From the NCBI GenBank assembly GCA_907164885.2, contig OU015492.1, forward strand, positions 204,756,509 through 204,820,508: a DNA stretch of 64,000 bases. Direction: 5' to 3'. The position numbers and the translations under genes were made by a program. Below the pieces are notes generated by a model. It was not told where the DNA came from. It saw nothing but the letters and a program-made list of their open reading frames with translations, and made no database searches. This stretch comes from Dolomedes plantarius. Its lineage: Eukaryota > Arthropoda > Arachnida > Araneae > Dolomedidae. Positions 1-11,401 of this stretch are shown here, piece by piece. Numbering within the stretch: the first letter of the stretch is position 1; every line of letters begins with the position of its first letter.

Positions 1-107
1 CTAATCAAAATGACTGATTTTTAAAAATAACATAAAGTTCAGGTAAGATTTTACAATGTAACATAGATAATAATAAACAAAATAAGATTTACGAAGTATT
101 TTTTCAA

Positions 108-727
108 GCTATCTTTTCCTCTGGGTAAACTGAAAATGTTCATTCATTCATCATTAGTGTCTAAGGGCTCATATTCACTGTCACTGTCAAACAGATTATA
201 TTCACATCTCATACTCAGTTGAAATAAGATTTGTCACATCGATTTCAGAGAACCCATCGATTACGTTACTTATTTCTCTCTCAATAGTTTAAGTTTTTTT
301 TTTAATTCTGATGTTATTATAGGTATATTCTATGAATAGAACAAAACACTTAAAATAAAATGAAAAAGTGTTTCTATGTATTGATGTTGACTGCTATAAA
401 ACGGCTGTAGCAATATTAAGACTTCTACAAGAATGTACATGGAAAGGATTTGCTATGATTAGGGGTGCGTAAATTTCGCTATCTTTTCCTCTGGGTAAAT
501 TGAAAATGGTCATTCATTCATCATTAGTGTCTAAGGGCTCATATTCACTGTCACTGTCAAACACATCATATTCACATCTCATACTCAGTTGAAACAAAAT
601 TCGGCACATCGATTTCAGTGAGTCCATCGATCACGTTACTTATTTCTCTCTCAATAGTTTAAGTTTTTTTAAAATTCTGACGTTATTATAGGTATATTCT
701 ATGAATAGAATAAAACACTTAAAATAA
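108..727. repeat. Direct duplication of a decayed coding fragment (108-357 and 478-727)
   Basis: Two copies of about 250 bp lie in the same orientation with a 370-bp offset and differ at scattered positions. On the minus strand both copies can be read as a short acidic, serine-rich peptide ending FDSDSEYEPLDTNDE followed by a stop. A second frame just upstream reads ISNVIDG in both copies. Because both copies change frame at the same place, the break probably predates the duplication. Acidic DSDSEYEP-like stretches occur in some DDE transposases, but the fragment is too short to name. It is a coding relic of unknown family. Confidence 0.6.
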
Positions 728-1490
728 TTATATTCTTAAAATAACTATATATTCAAATATTTCGCATTTATTTTTTTAAATCACAATTTCACTTGATTAG
801 GTAAGTATCAAAATTCTTTGTTAAAAGCTAACATTGTAGTAGTCTCCACATTCTCTTTCTTAAGTCTTTAGCGATAAGTAATAAGCAAATTTCGAGAGAG
901 AGATCTCTCAGTTAAAGACCGTGGATGATCTTAGATAAGCAATTATGTTAATAAATTATTACTATTATTACCTAATTTTGCTTAAAAATCCGTTGATTAC
1001 TAAGTTTTTGCCAAAAAGTAGTAAAAAATAATTTTCGTATTTATTCGCTCATAACGGCAAATTTCGCATTTATTCGCATCTATTTCGTAAATATGAAAAT
1101 TACGTATCCCTAGCTATGATCTAACGAAGTGACAAGTAGCGCATAGTCCCACTGAACTGTGTGCACGGAATTGTGCACGGGCAAGTGGAGGAAAATTCAA
1201 AATTGTACTTCCAATATTTTGATACGCTTGAATTTGTATACGTTGTAAAACATTAAAACAATCACATTGAATGTTTGATAGTTCCTATATCTATACTTAT
1301 ATATAAAGAGATAGCGATTTTGTATGTGGAGGGTAATCTCCGGAACCACTGCACCTATTTGAAAAATTCCTTCACTGTTTGAAAGGTACATTATTCCAGA
1401 TGGACATAGGCTATATATTATGTATATCTGATCAGTAGAAATAAAGTTAGGGGCTTATTCCTAACAATCTCCATTGTTACCGGAAGTGTT
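728..1490. other. AT-rich stretch without a recognisable gene
   Basis: The stretch has short frames only and many homopolymer runs. I see no motif, terminal repeat or tRNA-like box that I can support. Confidence 0.5.
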
Positions 1491-1504
1491 CTCTACCGCT
1501 TTTT

Positions 1505-1597
1505 GTGCCGAAGATTTCAACGATCTTTAGCGTAGTGCTATCGCGGTGGGCTTCTGTTCTGACGGTAGCGGTTCGAACTTAGCCGTTCTCCGGCACG
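1505..1597 (+). ncRNA. tRNA-like relic, possible SINE head
   Basis: About 93 nt begin with GTGCCG and end with the complementary CGGCAC, which could form an acceptor-like stem. The inside contains GGTTCGAAC, which fits an RNA polymerase III B box, and an A-box-like TAGCGTAGTGC upstream. The arms do not fold into a clean cloverleaf and there is no confident anticodon. An AT-rich tail follows. I take it as a decayed tRNA-derived element rather than a working tRNA gene. Confidence 0.35.
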
Positions 1598-1609
1598 CCT
1601 TTTTCTTTT

Positions 1610-3032
1610 AAAAAATTAATTTTAATTATTAACTAACGTAATATTAATTTAAGGTATTATTTAGGTTATTATTAAGGTAACGAAATATTTACAATTTATT
1701 GGCTATCAACTGGAAATTTATTGGTATAATATTTTGTTCAACCCGGACAAAGTCGGGACGGGCCGCTAGTTATATTATAAAGTCACCAAAATATAAAAAA
1801 TATTCAAAGTTACTGAGTAATTACTTGAAATATACAAACATCAATTGCTTGTATTAAGGTATGTGCTAATTTAATTATTCCCTATGTAATCTTAAAATCT
1901 CTTAAACTTCAGTTTATACCCTAAAATTAAAAGAAAAAAGTGTTCTGAGGGCAAACAGAGCATGTCATGATTTTCTTAACAGTATATGCCCATTTCAAAA
2001 GCGCAGAATTGCGCACAGAGATTTGTTACATCTGCGGGGAAAATCGATGATTGCATATGAGAGAACAACTTATCTGATGTCGGGAGAAAATTAACAATTG
2101 TCAGATTCTAATAATTTTGCATCTGATTGGTGGAAAATTAGGAGATTTCCGGACTTGGGCAATTGGATTAATATCATCAAAATAGAATTAACTCAATTTC
2201 CGCTTAGATTTGTATCATTCAAGAAAGGAATTATATTTAGATATGACCTTAAAGGAACTTCTGATAAATGAAGATCTTTTTAAAAGGGATTTCAGAAATT
2301 TTAAACAGAATTAAATTTCTTAACATATATACAGTGGAAAAAATATGTAAAGTACTCTTCCAGTTTATTTGGATTTAAAGGTTTTTAAAATTAATGTGTA
2401 AATATACCCTACAAACAAATATTGATTTAAGACCTTTCATATATTTTTACTTGACTGAACAAGTTATATTCTTTTGTTTAGTTATCTTAAGCATCATTGT
2501 CTCAAACAGCATTGTTTGATTAAATAGATTCTTAAACAACATTTTATTTTAATTTTATATAAATCAAAATCATACACTAACTCTTCTTTGAAAATTCAAT
2601 TATTTAAGGTATACTATTTATGTTTATATTTCAGAAATTAATTAGTATTTGTTGCAAAATTCCTTTCCAGACTAAAAGAATTTTTTCGGAATTATATAAT
2701 AAAATTAAATATTGATGAATAATTAAATATTGATAAACTAAATACTGGAACAAATACGGCTGTCCATGAAATAAAAATGCATCGTTATTTTGTAATACAA
2801 TTTTACCTTTTTCGTAGCCTGTGAAATAAGGTCAACAGTATTAAGGTTGAGGAGGAGAAAAACTTAGACAAAATCCGCTGGTTTTTCACTTTTATGGAAC
2901 TGTTCCCTTAATCCTCTTTATTCTGTAGTCAAGTTAATAAAGGAGGGAAACTGTTTTTAAATTTAAGCTAATAAAACTTTGCCAGTGACTGAAGTATTCA
3001 TATTTTAAATACATGAAAATAGCTCAGATCAA
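1610..3032. other. AT-rich stretch, nothing recognised
   Basis: No frame above background length, no terminal inverted repeat and no box motifs were seen between the tRNA-like relic and the LTR. Confidence 0.5.
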
Positions 3033-3130
3033 TGTAAGGTATACATAAGATTCGATTCACAAGAATCGAACTTTTGAGTTAATAAATTAAAGAAGCTGCT
3101 TGAGATATGCTAATTTCGGCATACGCGCTT

Positions 3131-3140
3131 GGTATAAATA
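3131..3140 (+). promoter_or_regulatory. TATA box of LTR family A
   Basis: TATAAATA sits in the centre of the near-palindrome GCTTGGTATAAATACCAAGC. The same motif at the same relative place exists in the copy near 63210, so it is a conserved feature of the family. Confidence 0.55.
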
Positions 3141-3436
3141 CCAAGCAGCTTGATTAAAGAAAAAGGTTGTTAAAGTTAGTTAGATAAGGGAGCTAGATTA
3201 GGTTGTTAAAGTTGATAGATAAGGGTTGAAAGAGGGAGCTACGAGGTAAGCAGCTCCAGGTGTTAACCGGCGCTTGTGCTTAGGGGGCCCAAAGTTTACG
3301 TGGCAGAACTGCTGGTTTGACTCCCTAGTTTGTGAGTATGGCAAAGTGTATTTTTATTGAATGCTAATATATATTCCGTACAAGTAGTACGTATGCTTAT
3401 TGCTGTAAAAGCAAATTCTATATGTGCAACGAATTC

Positions 3437-3442
3437 AATAAA
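3437..3442 (+). terminator. Polyadenylation signal of LTR family A
   Basis: AATAAA is found about 300 bases downstream of the TATA box and is conserved at 63498-63503 in the second copy. Confidence 0.5.
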
Positions 3443-4035
3443 CATTGTTTCATGTATAAACTGTGTTTGTATCAAAGTCATTTAGAGTGCCACTTCAAAT
3501 TATATACACCCCAGTGCGGGTAGAAGTGAGCTATACTCTATATCTGTAAACCGAATAATGAAAATAATTTCTCTATGGCAGGACAAGAACATTTTAAAAT
3601 CATCGTATTTTTCTTTCTAACACGACACTCGGCCATTCTCCACAGCGAATTAGATGGCTTCTTTATTTCTGAAGCATCATACAGGTGAAACGGCATTAAA
3701 ATGCAGGCCACGGGTAAGGCTTGGAGTCTTGCCCTATCCCTCAGGACCTCCTAAGACAAATTGCTGTTGCAAATTTTAGAGTAGTGGCATCTCATAACTT
3801 TTTACGTGGACACCTGTAATGCGTTGCATCTTCTCGTGACTGCCTCCTTTGTTCTGCTGGAGAACTTATGGAATTTAAACACATTTCAAGTTTTTCTCTT
3901 TAAGACAAGCCCTTTTCATTCCCATTTTTTTTATAATAGAGCTACTGGGCTGCCCGTGGGAAATTATGATCACTGAACTTTCCCTAAACGTAGGAAAAAC
4001 ATAAGCAAATAAATTACTCGCACGGCGGGACATCA

Positions 4036-4115
4036 CAACAACGTCCATGCCTTAGTCGAGATTTGAACATGAGCCTACTCCCTGGAAGAACGTAATACTA
4101 ACCACTATATGGTAT
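4036..4115 (-). ncRNA. tRNA-derived SINE head or tRNA relic (minus strand)
   Basis: Read on the minus strand the segment has TATAGTGGTTAGTAT, which closely matches a eukaryotic tRNA A box, and about 40 nt later GTTCAAATCTC, a B-box match. The acceptor ends do not pair well. It looks like a fragment of a tRNA-derived SINE or a decayed tRNA; the anticodon is not secure. Confidence 0.45.
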
Positions 4116-5234
4116 GGGCAGCTAAAATCAGAGTTTGCCCAAGTAGACGCATAGTAAAGTTTACATCACATGCTAAGTTAAATAACTATAATATCAGTTG
4201 TTAAGGCTGCTATGTACTAACCCCATTGGATTCGCTCACCTCAGTGTTAACCTATGGGGAAAATTTGTCCACGGATTGCCGACTTGGATTCAAAGATTTT
4301 TTTTTTTTAAATAGTACTCCGTCATAGAGAAAGAAATTTTACATTTGTGTACCTTTTTCGTTTTTTTAAAAAAATGCAATTAATATTTTTTAATTTAAAT
4401 TATTCGGTGGAAAATCTGGTATAGTGTGTTTTAAACGCTCATAAATTCTTTCGGTGGACGAAATTTATAAAATGAATCCTGTAGCGCTTTGCATAAAAGT
4501 ACATGCTATCTGACAATACCAATTTTATTGGATTGTCAGCATTTATGTATCTGTAAATAGTTGACAAAAATATATTTTAAATAAAAGATTTAGGAGCAGC
4601 ACTTAAGCCCCCTATAGAGAGAGAACCATTACAATCCCTCAAAATGTCAATCCTAAGGGGGTGGAATTCTCGAACTGTCAACTGAACTTCTCCCACCACA
4701 AGAGTCTGCAAGAAAAGGAAACGGGAAATACTATTATTTTCTTAGTACACAGCAGCCTTAACAAATAAACAGTTGTAACCTATTCTGTCAAATCCTTTTT
4801 CTTTCATCCTAAACATTTTTCAGTCTTAGATACTTTCTGAAAATAGACATGAATAGGTACGTAGATAAGCTATAAGTTTCAAACTTCATTACTGCTTTTT
4901 AAAGTGTTCACTCTCGCAGTCTTTTAACCTAGAACTAAACTGTTCTGCTAAAATAAGAAAATATCCTAAACACCTTATTGTTCCTGAGTTCAGCACAAGG
5001 AGCTTGACATTGATACAATATCTTAGTTATAATATATTTCTAAACTTTTGTATGTGTATAGTAAATCTTCAGGTAGTTAACAGGGCAGCATCCTGAAATT
5101 CAAAAAGCGTCTATAAATAGTGGTCTGTTCTTCAGAAACATAGAAGCAGTTGGAATTTAATGCATTTTTCAGGATTCACCTATTTCATTTTTTAATTTTT
5201 GATGTAATTTCAAGAAATATTCAAATATACTTAA
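4116..5234. other. Unrecognised AT-rich sequence
   Basis: No coding similarity, no terminal repeats and no tRNA boxes were recognised. Confidence 0.45.
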
Positions 5235-5907
5235 CTTACTGAAAACCCGCACTTCGCTACGGAGTACATTCAAATTAGATACAACGGTCAATGTATGCAA
5301 TTAATGCCAAAAAATATATATATATTCTGTATTTATAATAAATACGACGATCAATATATATACAATTGATGTAGAAAAATATATATATATTTATAAAAAA
5401 ATCGTGAGGGATATTTTTATAGACAAAATAATGTCCAATCGTCTGCCGCATTAGCAAGAAAAAAATATTTTTTTGTCTATTTAGTTGTTATGCACGTGAC
5501 GATAAATTTATTTAAAGTACCAGAAAAAGAAATCACGTGATCGGCATTTAATAAATTAAATTCTATAAATGAATCTTTAAAAATTCACTAAAAATCAGAA
5601 AAGGGAGGTAAAGATTCGAAAAAGATTTCATTTTAAAGGAATTTTTTTTTATCTTTCTCGTGATATAAATTTTATAACCCTCAAATTATTATTTTAAATG
5701 CAAACTTTAAAAAAGTTACTAAAACAGCTTAAAAATTTAATTTTAAAAAAATCTAAGAAGAATTTTTCAAAAATCTCTCTTAGTGCACCCTTACACTATA
5801 AGAAGAATCGCCATGTAAAATTTCAGCCCTTTAGGTCCAGCGGTTTGGTCTGCGCGTTGTATGTCAGTCAGTGAGTCAGTTACGGAACTGTTTTATATAG
5901 AGAGAGA
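5235..5907 (-). mobile_element. Non-autonomous Helitron, copy 1
   Basis: The segment is shared with 15834-16532 and 53078-53898. Read on the minus strand it starts with TC after an A (5906-5907), runs through TATATAAAACAGTTCCG, and ends with a small GC-rich hairpin (CCGTA, loop, TGCGG) a few bases before the terminus. The family terminus is CTAG followed by T; here it is mutated to a CTTA-like sequence. The 5' TC, the 3' hairpin plus CTAG, the A/T target and the absence of terminal inverted repeats are the known signature of Helitrons. No helicase coding is present, so the copy depended on proteins made elsewhere. Two (TA)n patches lie near the 3' side. Confidence 0.7.
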
Positions 5908-6143
5908 TTAGTTGACGGGTTATTGATATGAGACCACAGCCCCTTCTACTGCAATCGATTCATAGCATTAGTGGGAGTGTGAGAGTCTCCAAATGATTTG
6001 GTGCAAGATTAGTCAATCTGAATATTTTCCATCAGCAGGCTCCAATAAGTAGTATTTGACGCCACACATTGATTAAAAAAGGCAATATGTCCATTCGGAT
6101 TCCTTAGGTCAGGTGTGGCTTGTTAGTACGATAATATATACTC

Positions 6144-7034
6144 TGTGACGTCTATGTAGTTGAAATAAACACCCTAGAGACAGAATTCTTTAAAAAACAC
6201 AGCTTGTATTGAAAATCCATATATGTACAATATGTATAAAGGCAGAGAGACTATTCTCAGAAACAAAAAAATATTCACAAAGACCCTTTCAGTCTTTAAC
6301 CGAGAGATTAACCGCACCGATCAGCGTCTGGAATGGCTTTTCCTCAATCCTTCGCTGATGTCGTTGATTCCGGCTGCGGGCCCTTTGGCTTTTTTTTTGT
6401 TAATGTCCCTGGGGGATGACGACATTACACCCCAGTCCGGTGTACACATGAATACAAGACATAGAAACAGACAAATGACACAATCACAGAAGAATTAATT
6501 GACAAACGATGACACCGGCGATGGACGATGGGTTGCAGCTCCCCTTTCTAGACGGGGCTCCAATTGCAGGCGGAAGACTGACCGGTTCCCCATAATACAG
6601 CCAAGTCTTATGCGGGAATCGAACCCGCACCCCCGGCGTGGCAGGCTGATGCCTTATCCACTTAGCCAGTGGGCGACCCTTTGGCTTTTACTTCGTCTCA
6701 GCGCGGAACTCTCCTCCGGACTGCCCCTCTCTCTCTCTCTCTGGGACTCTGCGGGGATCTCCCTGCACTGCGTCAGGTGCCCCTATATATCTCTTCGTGT
6801 CGGTGGCGTTTTTTCCCACGCTTTTCGTGGCTACAGACGCTGGCCACTTTCAGCTACCACGGGGAGGGTGGTCGATTTCACTCGGTGGGTAGGCGCTGTC
6901 CGGTCTCACTTCTTCATTCGGCCCTCTAGTCGGTGAGAGCCTGCCAGTCTCGCGTTTTGTGACCTGCGCCTCGAAAAGACAGAAGTACGAGGGGGGTGTT
7001 TGTAGTGGAGGCATCAGCTAGGTTTTGCTACACA
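6144..7034. mobile_element. Possible LTR or GC-rich retroelement piece interrupted by a SINE
   Basis: This GC-richer block starts TGTGACGTC and ends GCTACACA, so it has TG...CA ends. It holds the SINE at 6394-6676, and removing the SINE restores a continuous sequence through one copy of CCCTTTGGCTTTT. The flanks TACTC and TACGG match in only three of five positions, so a target duplication is not convincing. Short frames inside have no recognisable domain. It may be a solo LTR, or simply a GC-rich unique patch. Confidence 0.25.
6394..6676 (-). mobile_element. tRNA-derived SINE (Gly-like head), copy 1
   Basis: On the minus strand the element starts with a tRNA-related head. It has an A-box region (GTGGCTAAGTGG type), CCTGCCACGC as in a GCC-anticodon glycine tRNA, and the B box GGTTCGATTCCC. 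A shared body and an A-rich tail (poly-T on the plus strand) follow. A close copy lies at 34662-34944. The insertion is flanked by a 13-bp direct repeat, CCCTTTGGCTTTT, at 6381-6393 and 6677-6689. That is what target-primed reverse transcription leaves. The body and tail rule out a functional tRNA gene. Confidence 0.85.
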
Positions 7035-8012
7035 TACGGAAACCAACTTACATCGCAGTCAACCCAGCGGCTTACCTTTCCCCTGGTAATTAAATAGGGT
7101 CCCTTTCAGCCTCTCAGAATCAGGACTTTCTCGAAAGAGAGCACTTGGGTCCCGGGATCGCTTCTCAGGAAAGTGGGGTTCAACGTTACAACGTCTCTCT
7201 GTCTCAGCTAACTATGGAAGCATTTTCCTTTTCTTGAGATAAAAAGCCAAATTAGCTGTCGAAATTTGCGAAATGGGTGCGATCTACAGTGATTTATGGT
7301 GAATATTTTAAGGTTTTTCATATCTCCACTTGTTTCACTAGTTATAGTGCTTATTTTTTATAGTAACTATTTACATAAAAAGACCATAAACTGAGGTTAT
7401 AAAAATCTAACTGTGCCTCTAGAACAGAAAGAATGGAAAGATTCATAACCAATAACAAAAACAACAGTCAACGCAGAAAATATGTTGCACTATCAATCAT
7501 TCCCCTTAAATCTTTCAAATATTCAAAACGCCTAAGAAAGGAACTAGTCAATAAAACATAAATATTATCTTTCAGAGTAAGCGAAATATTTGTCTAAACA
7601 CAAAACTCAGTTTGACCGTTTATAGAATTATTTATCATCACAAAAAGATGATTATGAGCCCTGAAAAACTCTTTGAGATAAAACATCACGCTAGCTTATG
7701 AAACAAAGTTATTTAGTATTCGCAGATTCTCAGTTTATCCCAAGGGAGAGAGTTTTTTTTGATTTACTCAGATGAAAATGCGAACTGTTTATTATTCGCA
7801 TTTATTTTACTCTCTAATCAGGTAAGCCATTTTGGACTTTTCTTATGTGGAAAAGTGTAGGCAATTAATGTGAAAAGATAATTTATCTACCGTTGGAAAT
7901 TAAGTTCAAGTAAAAACAGGGAAACAAGTTAAGATTTGGAAAAGTAAGTAATTCATACATTATTTTATTAAAAATCGATTTCCGACAGCACTAAAAATGC
8001 AGATGTTATATA
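7035..8012. other. Unrecognised sequence before the Tc1 element
   Basis: GC-moderate to about 7230, then AT-rich. No domain-bearing frame or terminal repeat was seen. Confidence 0.45.
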
Positions 8013-8064
8013 CAGATGGTGGACAAAATAATACGAACACCTGTGAAATAATGGAAAGTCTTTA

Positions 8065-8690
8065 TTAATAGGGGGTTGGACCACCCTTTGACTGAAGCAC
8101 AGATTTAATGCGACGTGGGATAGATGCATAAAGGTCATGGACAATATTTAAAGGAATATTAAGCCATTCCTCCTGCAGAGTGCTCTCTAATTCCGAAAGT
8201 CCGGATGGAGGTGGAAATCGGGAACGAAGTTTGGACTCCAAATATTGCCATAAATGTTCAATAATATTCGAGTCCGGAGACTGAGGGGACCAGGCGAGAT
8301 GTTCAACTGCATCGTCATGCTCTTCGAACCATTCTTGAACACACCTAGCAGTGTGGATAGGAGCGTTGTCGTCTTGAAAAAGCGGTCGCTCTCCAGGGAA
8401 TACAGTCTGAACAAAAGGATGTACATGATCCCCTAGAACGCTTAGATAGTGATTGGATTTGATCCTCCCATGCAGAATAACAAGTGGCCCAAGACCGCGC
8501 CAAGATATCGCCCCCCATACCATAATGGAGCCACCCCCATGCTTCACAGTCGGCAAGAGGCATTCAGGATGAAACGCTTCTTTGGGCGTTCTCCAGACAT
8601 AAACGCGTCCGGTCGTCTGAAATAGGGTGAATGACGATTCATCTGACCATATTACCTGTTGCCACTGCTGTGGGGCAGGATTTCAGATGT
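8065..8690 (-). pseudogene. Tc1-like transposase, catalytic C-terminal part
   Basis: This is the RNase H-like DDE domain that would cut and join transposon ends in the nucleus. From about 8690 downward it shows the first catalytic Asp in WSDESSF, then GGGSIMVWGAISW, the second Asp in FQDDNAPIHTA, and the Glu in NIIEHLW, and ends GGPTPY with a stop at 8065. The spacing between the second Asp (the one before Asn) and the Glu is 36 residues rather than the canonical Tc1 34. That recalls the DD36E group, although a small local insertion in this copy is also possible. The first Met at 8556 is internal and not a real start, because the domain begins upstream. The N-terminal half is 2 kb away at 10691-10999, so no whole protein can be made. 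Confidence 0.85.
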
Positions 8691-8714
8691 TATCTCGGAT
8701 AACGATTGATTGTG

Positions 8715-10533
8715 TGGCGTTGAAGTTTTGTATTGGGGTGTATTTAAAAGCTTATATATTATATTAACTTAATAATTAAAGTTAGAATTACTCTTTACAA
8801 TCTTTAAAATCAATTTACTTCAAGAGTTGCCATTTGGCCGTTAGTGGTTAGTACATTTTAAGATAGATGGTAAGTTGCGTTGTGTTATTTTTAAATGCAA
8901 TAACCCATAAACAATTAATAATTATAATTAACACTGTTTCGAACTGAATGCTTCACTGTGGTGAATAATGAGCCAAAAGAAAAATGAAATTAAATCTAAT
9001 AAAATTACTTAACCTTGGAGAGCACCTAGAAAATAAAATTATTTCACCTAAAAGAAAAAGCTTCAATTCTGCTGAAATAAAAAATAAAACCTAAAGCTGA
9101 AAATCAGAAAATTTACTAAAAAGGCAAGGACCGACATGACACCACTTTACAAACTAACATAACAATTTATTTAAGAATTTCCCTGACATTATAACAAACT
9201 CATTAACTCCAGATCTTCTTAACATTATTCTGACAACCAAATTCAATTGAATAAATACAATTTCGTTTAAATGAGTTCAACTCTCCATAATACAAATAAT
9301 TATCAATAAAACGATGCAAATAAGTGAAGTGGCTGGCGAATCAAAAAAAACTTCTAAATGAAAAAGTGATGAGAAAAAAACAAAAGTAAAACTATAGAAA
9401 AATTCAGTAAACCAAAAAAAAAGGAAATTAAAACTATATTACCCAATTAAAATGCTGCAGCACAAAAAAAAAACTATTATTTTATAAAATTATGAGTGGA
9501 ACCCCAGGCTAGCGCCATTTCTATAGCGTGCGGGCAGCCAAAAATCAACACATCTCTCTCCATCGTGGGTTGCGGGTCAGCTCCCAGCCTCTTGCTCGCC
9601 TCCCCCTCTCTGTCTCCAAATCTCCATTGGACGACCTTCTCACCCCTTTGTATGGCTACTCGTGGGTGAAAATGAGTGCGTCCTCGCTCCTTGATTTTAA
9701 CAGGGAAATTCGGACCAACAGAATTTGAGGGGCTTGAATTATAATTTGATAGGTAGTATAGTATTTTATTTTCAACTTTGATTTTGCATCAATTCAGGAT
9801 TTATTTTCTTTTATTTTAAACTCTGGAACTAACTCGGCGTTTGGCGATCTCAGGCGTATCCATGCGCCTACCCCTCATCAAAACGGTGGTTTCGCTTATC
9901 TCTTGGCCAGCTGCAAAAAAGGGGTTGTTTCTTGAAATGGATACTTCTGTTAATCCCTTTATCCGGTGTAGTCCTGGGTATGTGCTGTGAAAATACTGTG
10001 AAAATGGAGGAGATCTCGTTACATTGCCTACCAGCCCAGCTTACACAAGGGTTTAGGTTCATAATACAAAATTTACTATTAATTGAAAAAACAAAAATAA
10101 AACACTCTAAAATTAATAATTAACTATGCTGAATACATACCAGCCACCAAAAAACTAATAAAAACAATAAAAAAACAATATACCAGCGTACCAGTCACCT
10201 CACAATTATTTCAAAATAAGGCTTATTAATTTATCAATATTAACAATAAGGTATAACCTGTGATGATCTATTTCAAACTTAATTCTTCTCAATGTCAAAA
10301 CATTTAGAGAAACTTGCGCACCTTCTCCAAATGCGATGACATTAATCAAATCAATTAATATCTGATCACCACAAGTATAACCCTTACATATATTTAGCAG
10401 AGGCTTAATAAATTGATTAAAACAAAGCACAATCGTTACTAAAATTTACTTACTTTACTAATTTATTTATCTGAATACCCGATATTAATATTAACTTTAA
10501 TCACTTCCAAAACTATTAATTATCATCACAACA
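8715..10533. mobile_element. Unidentified 1.8-kb insertion inside the Tc1 element
   Basis: The segment is bounded by ATTGTG at 8709-8714 and 10534-10539. On either side, the sequence rejoins into the misplaced helix-turn-helix fragment of the Tc1 transposase. It starts TGGCGTTG and ends CACAACA, so TG...CA ends with a 6-bp duplication are possible. Inside are AT-rich sequence and two GC-richer blocks (about 9490-9730 and 9840-10060) whose short frames I do not recognise. It may be a small LTR-type or other unknown element. Confidence 0.5.
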
Positions 10534-10582
10534 ATTGTGCTTTCGCGCTACTATGCGCTTCAAGACCCGTCTATCCCTACCA

Positions 10583-10999
10583 GCCTTTGTGATCTCTGCA
10601 CCATTGGCATCGCTTGAAAGCATTAGTTGCTGTCACCAAGGGTTTACGAATTGCCACTCTGCCATAAATGTTCGCAGCATGAAGTTCCCTTTAAACAGTT
10701 TTTGTTGAAACGGGGTCCTGGAGATGACTGTTCATTTCAGATGTTATCTCGGATAACGATTGCTTGTGCTTTCGGGATACTATGCGCTTCAAGACCCGTC
10801 TATCCCTATCAGCAAGCTTGGACTTTCGGCCACTGTTGTGCTTTGAAGACGTCGTCTTACCCTCCTTCGTGTACGCTGTCATAACGGCTGATACCGTACT
10901 CCTTGCAAACCCCAAAAGGTTTGCTGTTTCCGTAACCGATGCTCCACTTAAACGCGCTCCATTTATCATTCCTCTTTGGAACTCTGACAGGTCTGACAT
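10583..10999 (-). pseudogene. Tc1-like transposase, N-terminal DNA-binding part
   Basis: The frame starts at 10999 with MSDLSEFQRGMI and reads as the paired helix-turn-helix domain that binds the terminal repeats. Visible parts are SVTETANLLGFARSTVS (first helix-turn-helix), a GRKSKLADRDRRVLKRIV segment (GRPR-like linker and start of the second), and TSEMNSHLQDPVSTKTV. A stop at 10691 interrupts it, but similarity continues on the same strand (HAANIYGR, KRCQWCRDHKGW) to about 10583. Catalytic residues are found only after the insertion, at 8065-8690. It is a decayed half-gene and not translatable as a unit. Confidence 0.8.
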
Positions 11000-11401
11000 T
11001 TCAACTTATCACAGACAGTTCGATAGAAGCATGCAACGTAGGTGGCTGCTGTTGAGAGACTGATACCTTCCTCTTCAGGCTCACTAGGTGGCAGACTTCT
11101 GTTGCAGGTGGCGCGGCTGTACTGAAGGTGTGAAATACGTCATAATTTTTCACAGGTGTTCGTATTATTTTGTACTCCATCTGTATGTTGCCTCCAAATC
11201 ATAAATGTTTATTATGAGGATAAAGGAAGATATGAAGAATATGACCCTATTTTACACTATTTTAGCTATAAATCTGTACATTTAAATCGACTTTTGAGTA
11301 ACTTCTAGTTAAATTATAAAAATCTTTTTGAGAAAATCCTTCTCGTAACCAGAAACTTTGTAAACTCAGTGTGAATATTCAGAATGATTGGCTTCTTTTC
11401 G

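Larger units (their letters stand above)
3033..3546 (+). mobile_element. Solo LTR, family A, copy 1
   Basis: The segment is shared, in the same orientation, with 63113-63605. It begins TGTAAGGTATACA and contains a palindromic TATA region (TATAAATA near 3133) and a polyadenylation signal near 3437. This is the usual promoter-to-poly(A) order of an LTR. Both copies converge on TACTCTATA at the 3' end. Copy 1 carries an extra duplicated block around 3165-3230. Its flanks (TCAA and TCTG) show no clear target duplication, so this copy is old or its edge is imprecise. No internal retroviral genes flank it. The LTR class is inferred from structure alone. Confidence 0.65.
8013..11183 (-). mobile_element. 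Tc1-like transposon split by a later insertion
   Basis: Terminal inverted repeats of about 34 bp (CAGATGG..ACAAAATAATACG at 8013, and its complement ending at 11183) are each flanked by TA, the target of Tc1/mariner elements. The transposase lies on the minus strand. Its N-terminal DNA-binding part is at 10691-10999 and its catalytic part at 8065-8690. Between them lie a roughly 70-bp misplaced copy of the element's own helix-turn-helix coding region and, inside that copy, an 1.8-kb unrelated insertion (8715-10533). Without these the element would be about 1.3 kb, close to a typical Tc1 length. Confidence 0.85.

Noticed and set aside
3296..3481. Minus-strand frame conserved with 63330-63542
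   Set aside because: Conservation is explained by both being antisense to the same LTR family; no domain, and the second copy diverges at its C-terminus.
6595..6680. Functional glycine-type tRNA gene (also 34665-34740)
   Set aside because: The tRNA-like part continues into a shared body and A-rich tail and is flanked by target duplications, so it is a SINE.
6499..6936. 145-codon plus-strand frame
   Set aside because: It crosses the SINE boundary (6676), so half of it is antisense SINE; no motif, GC-rich chance frame.
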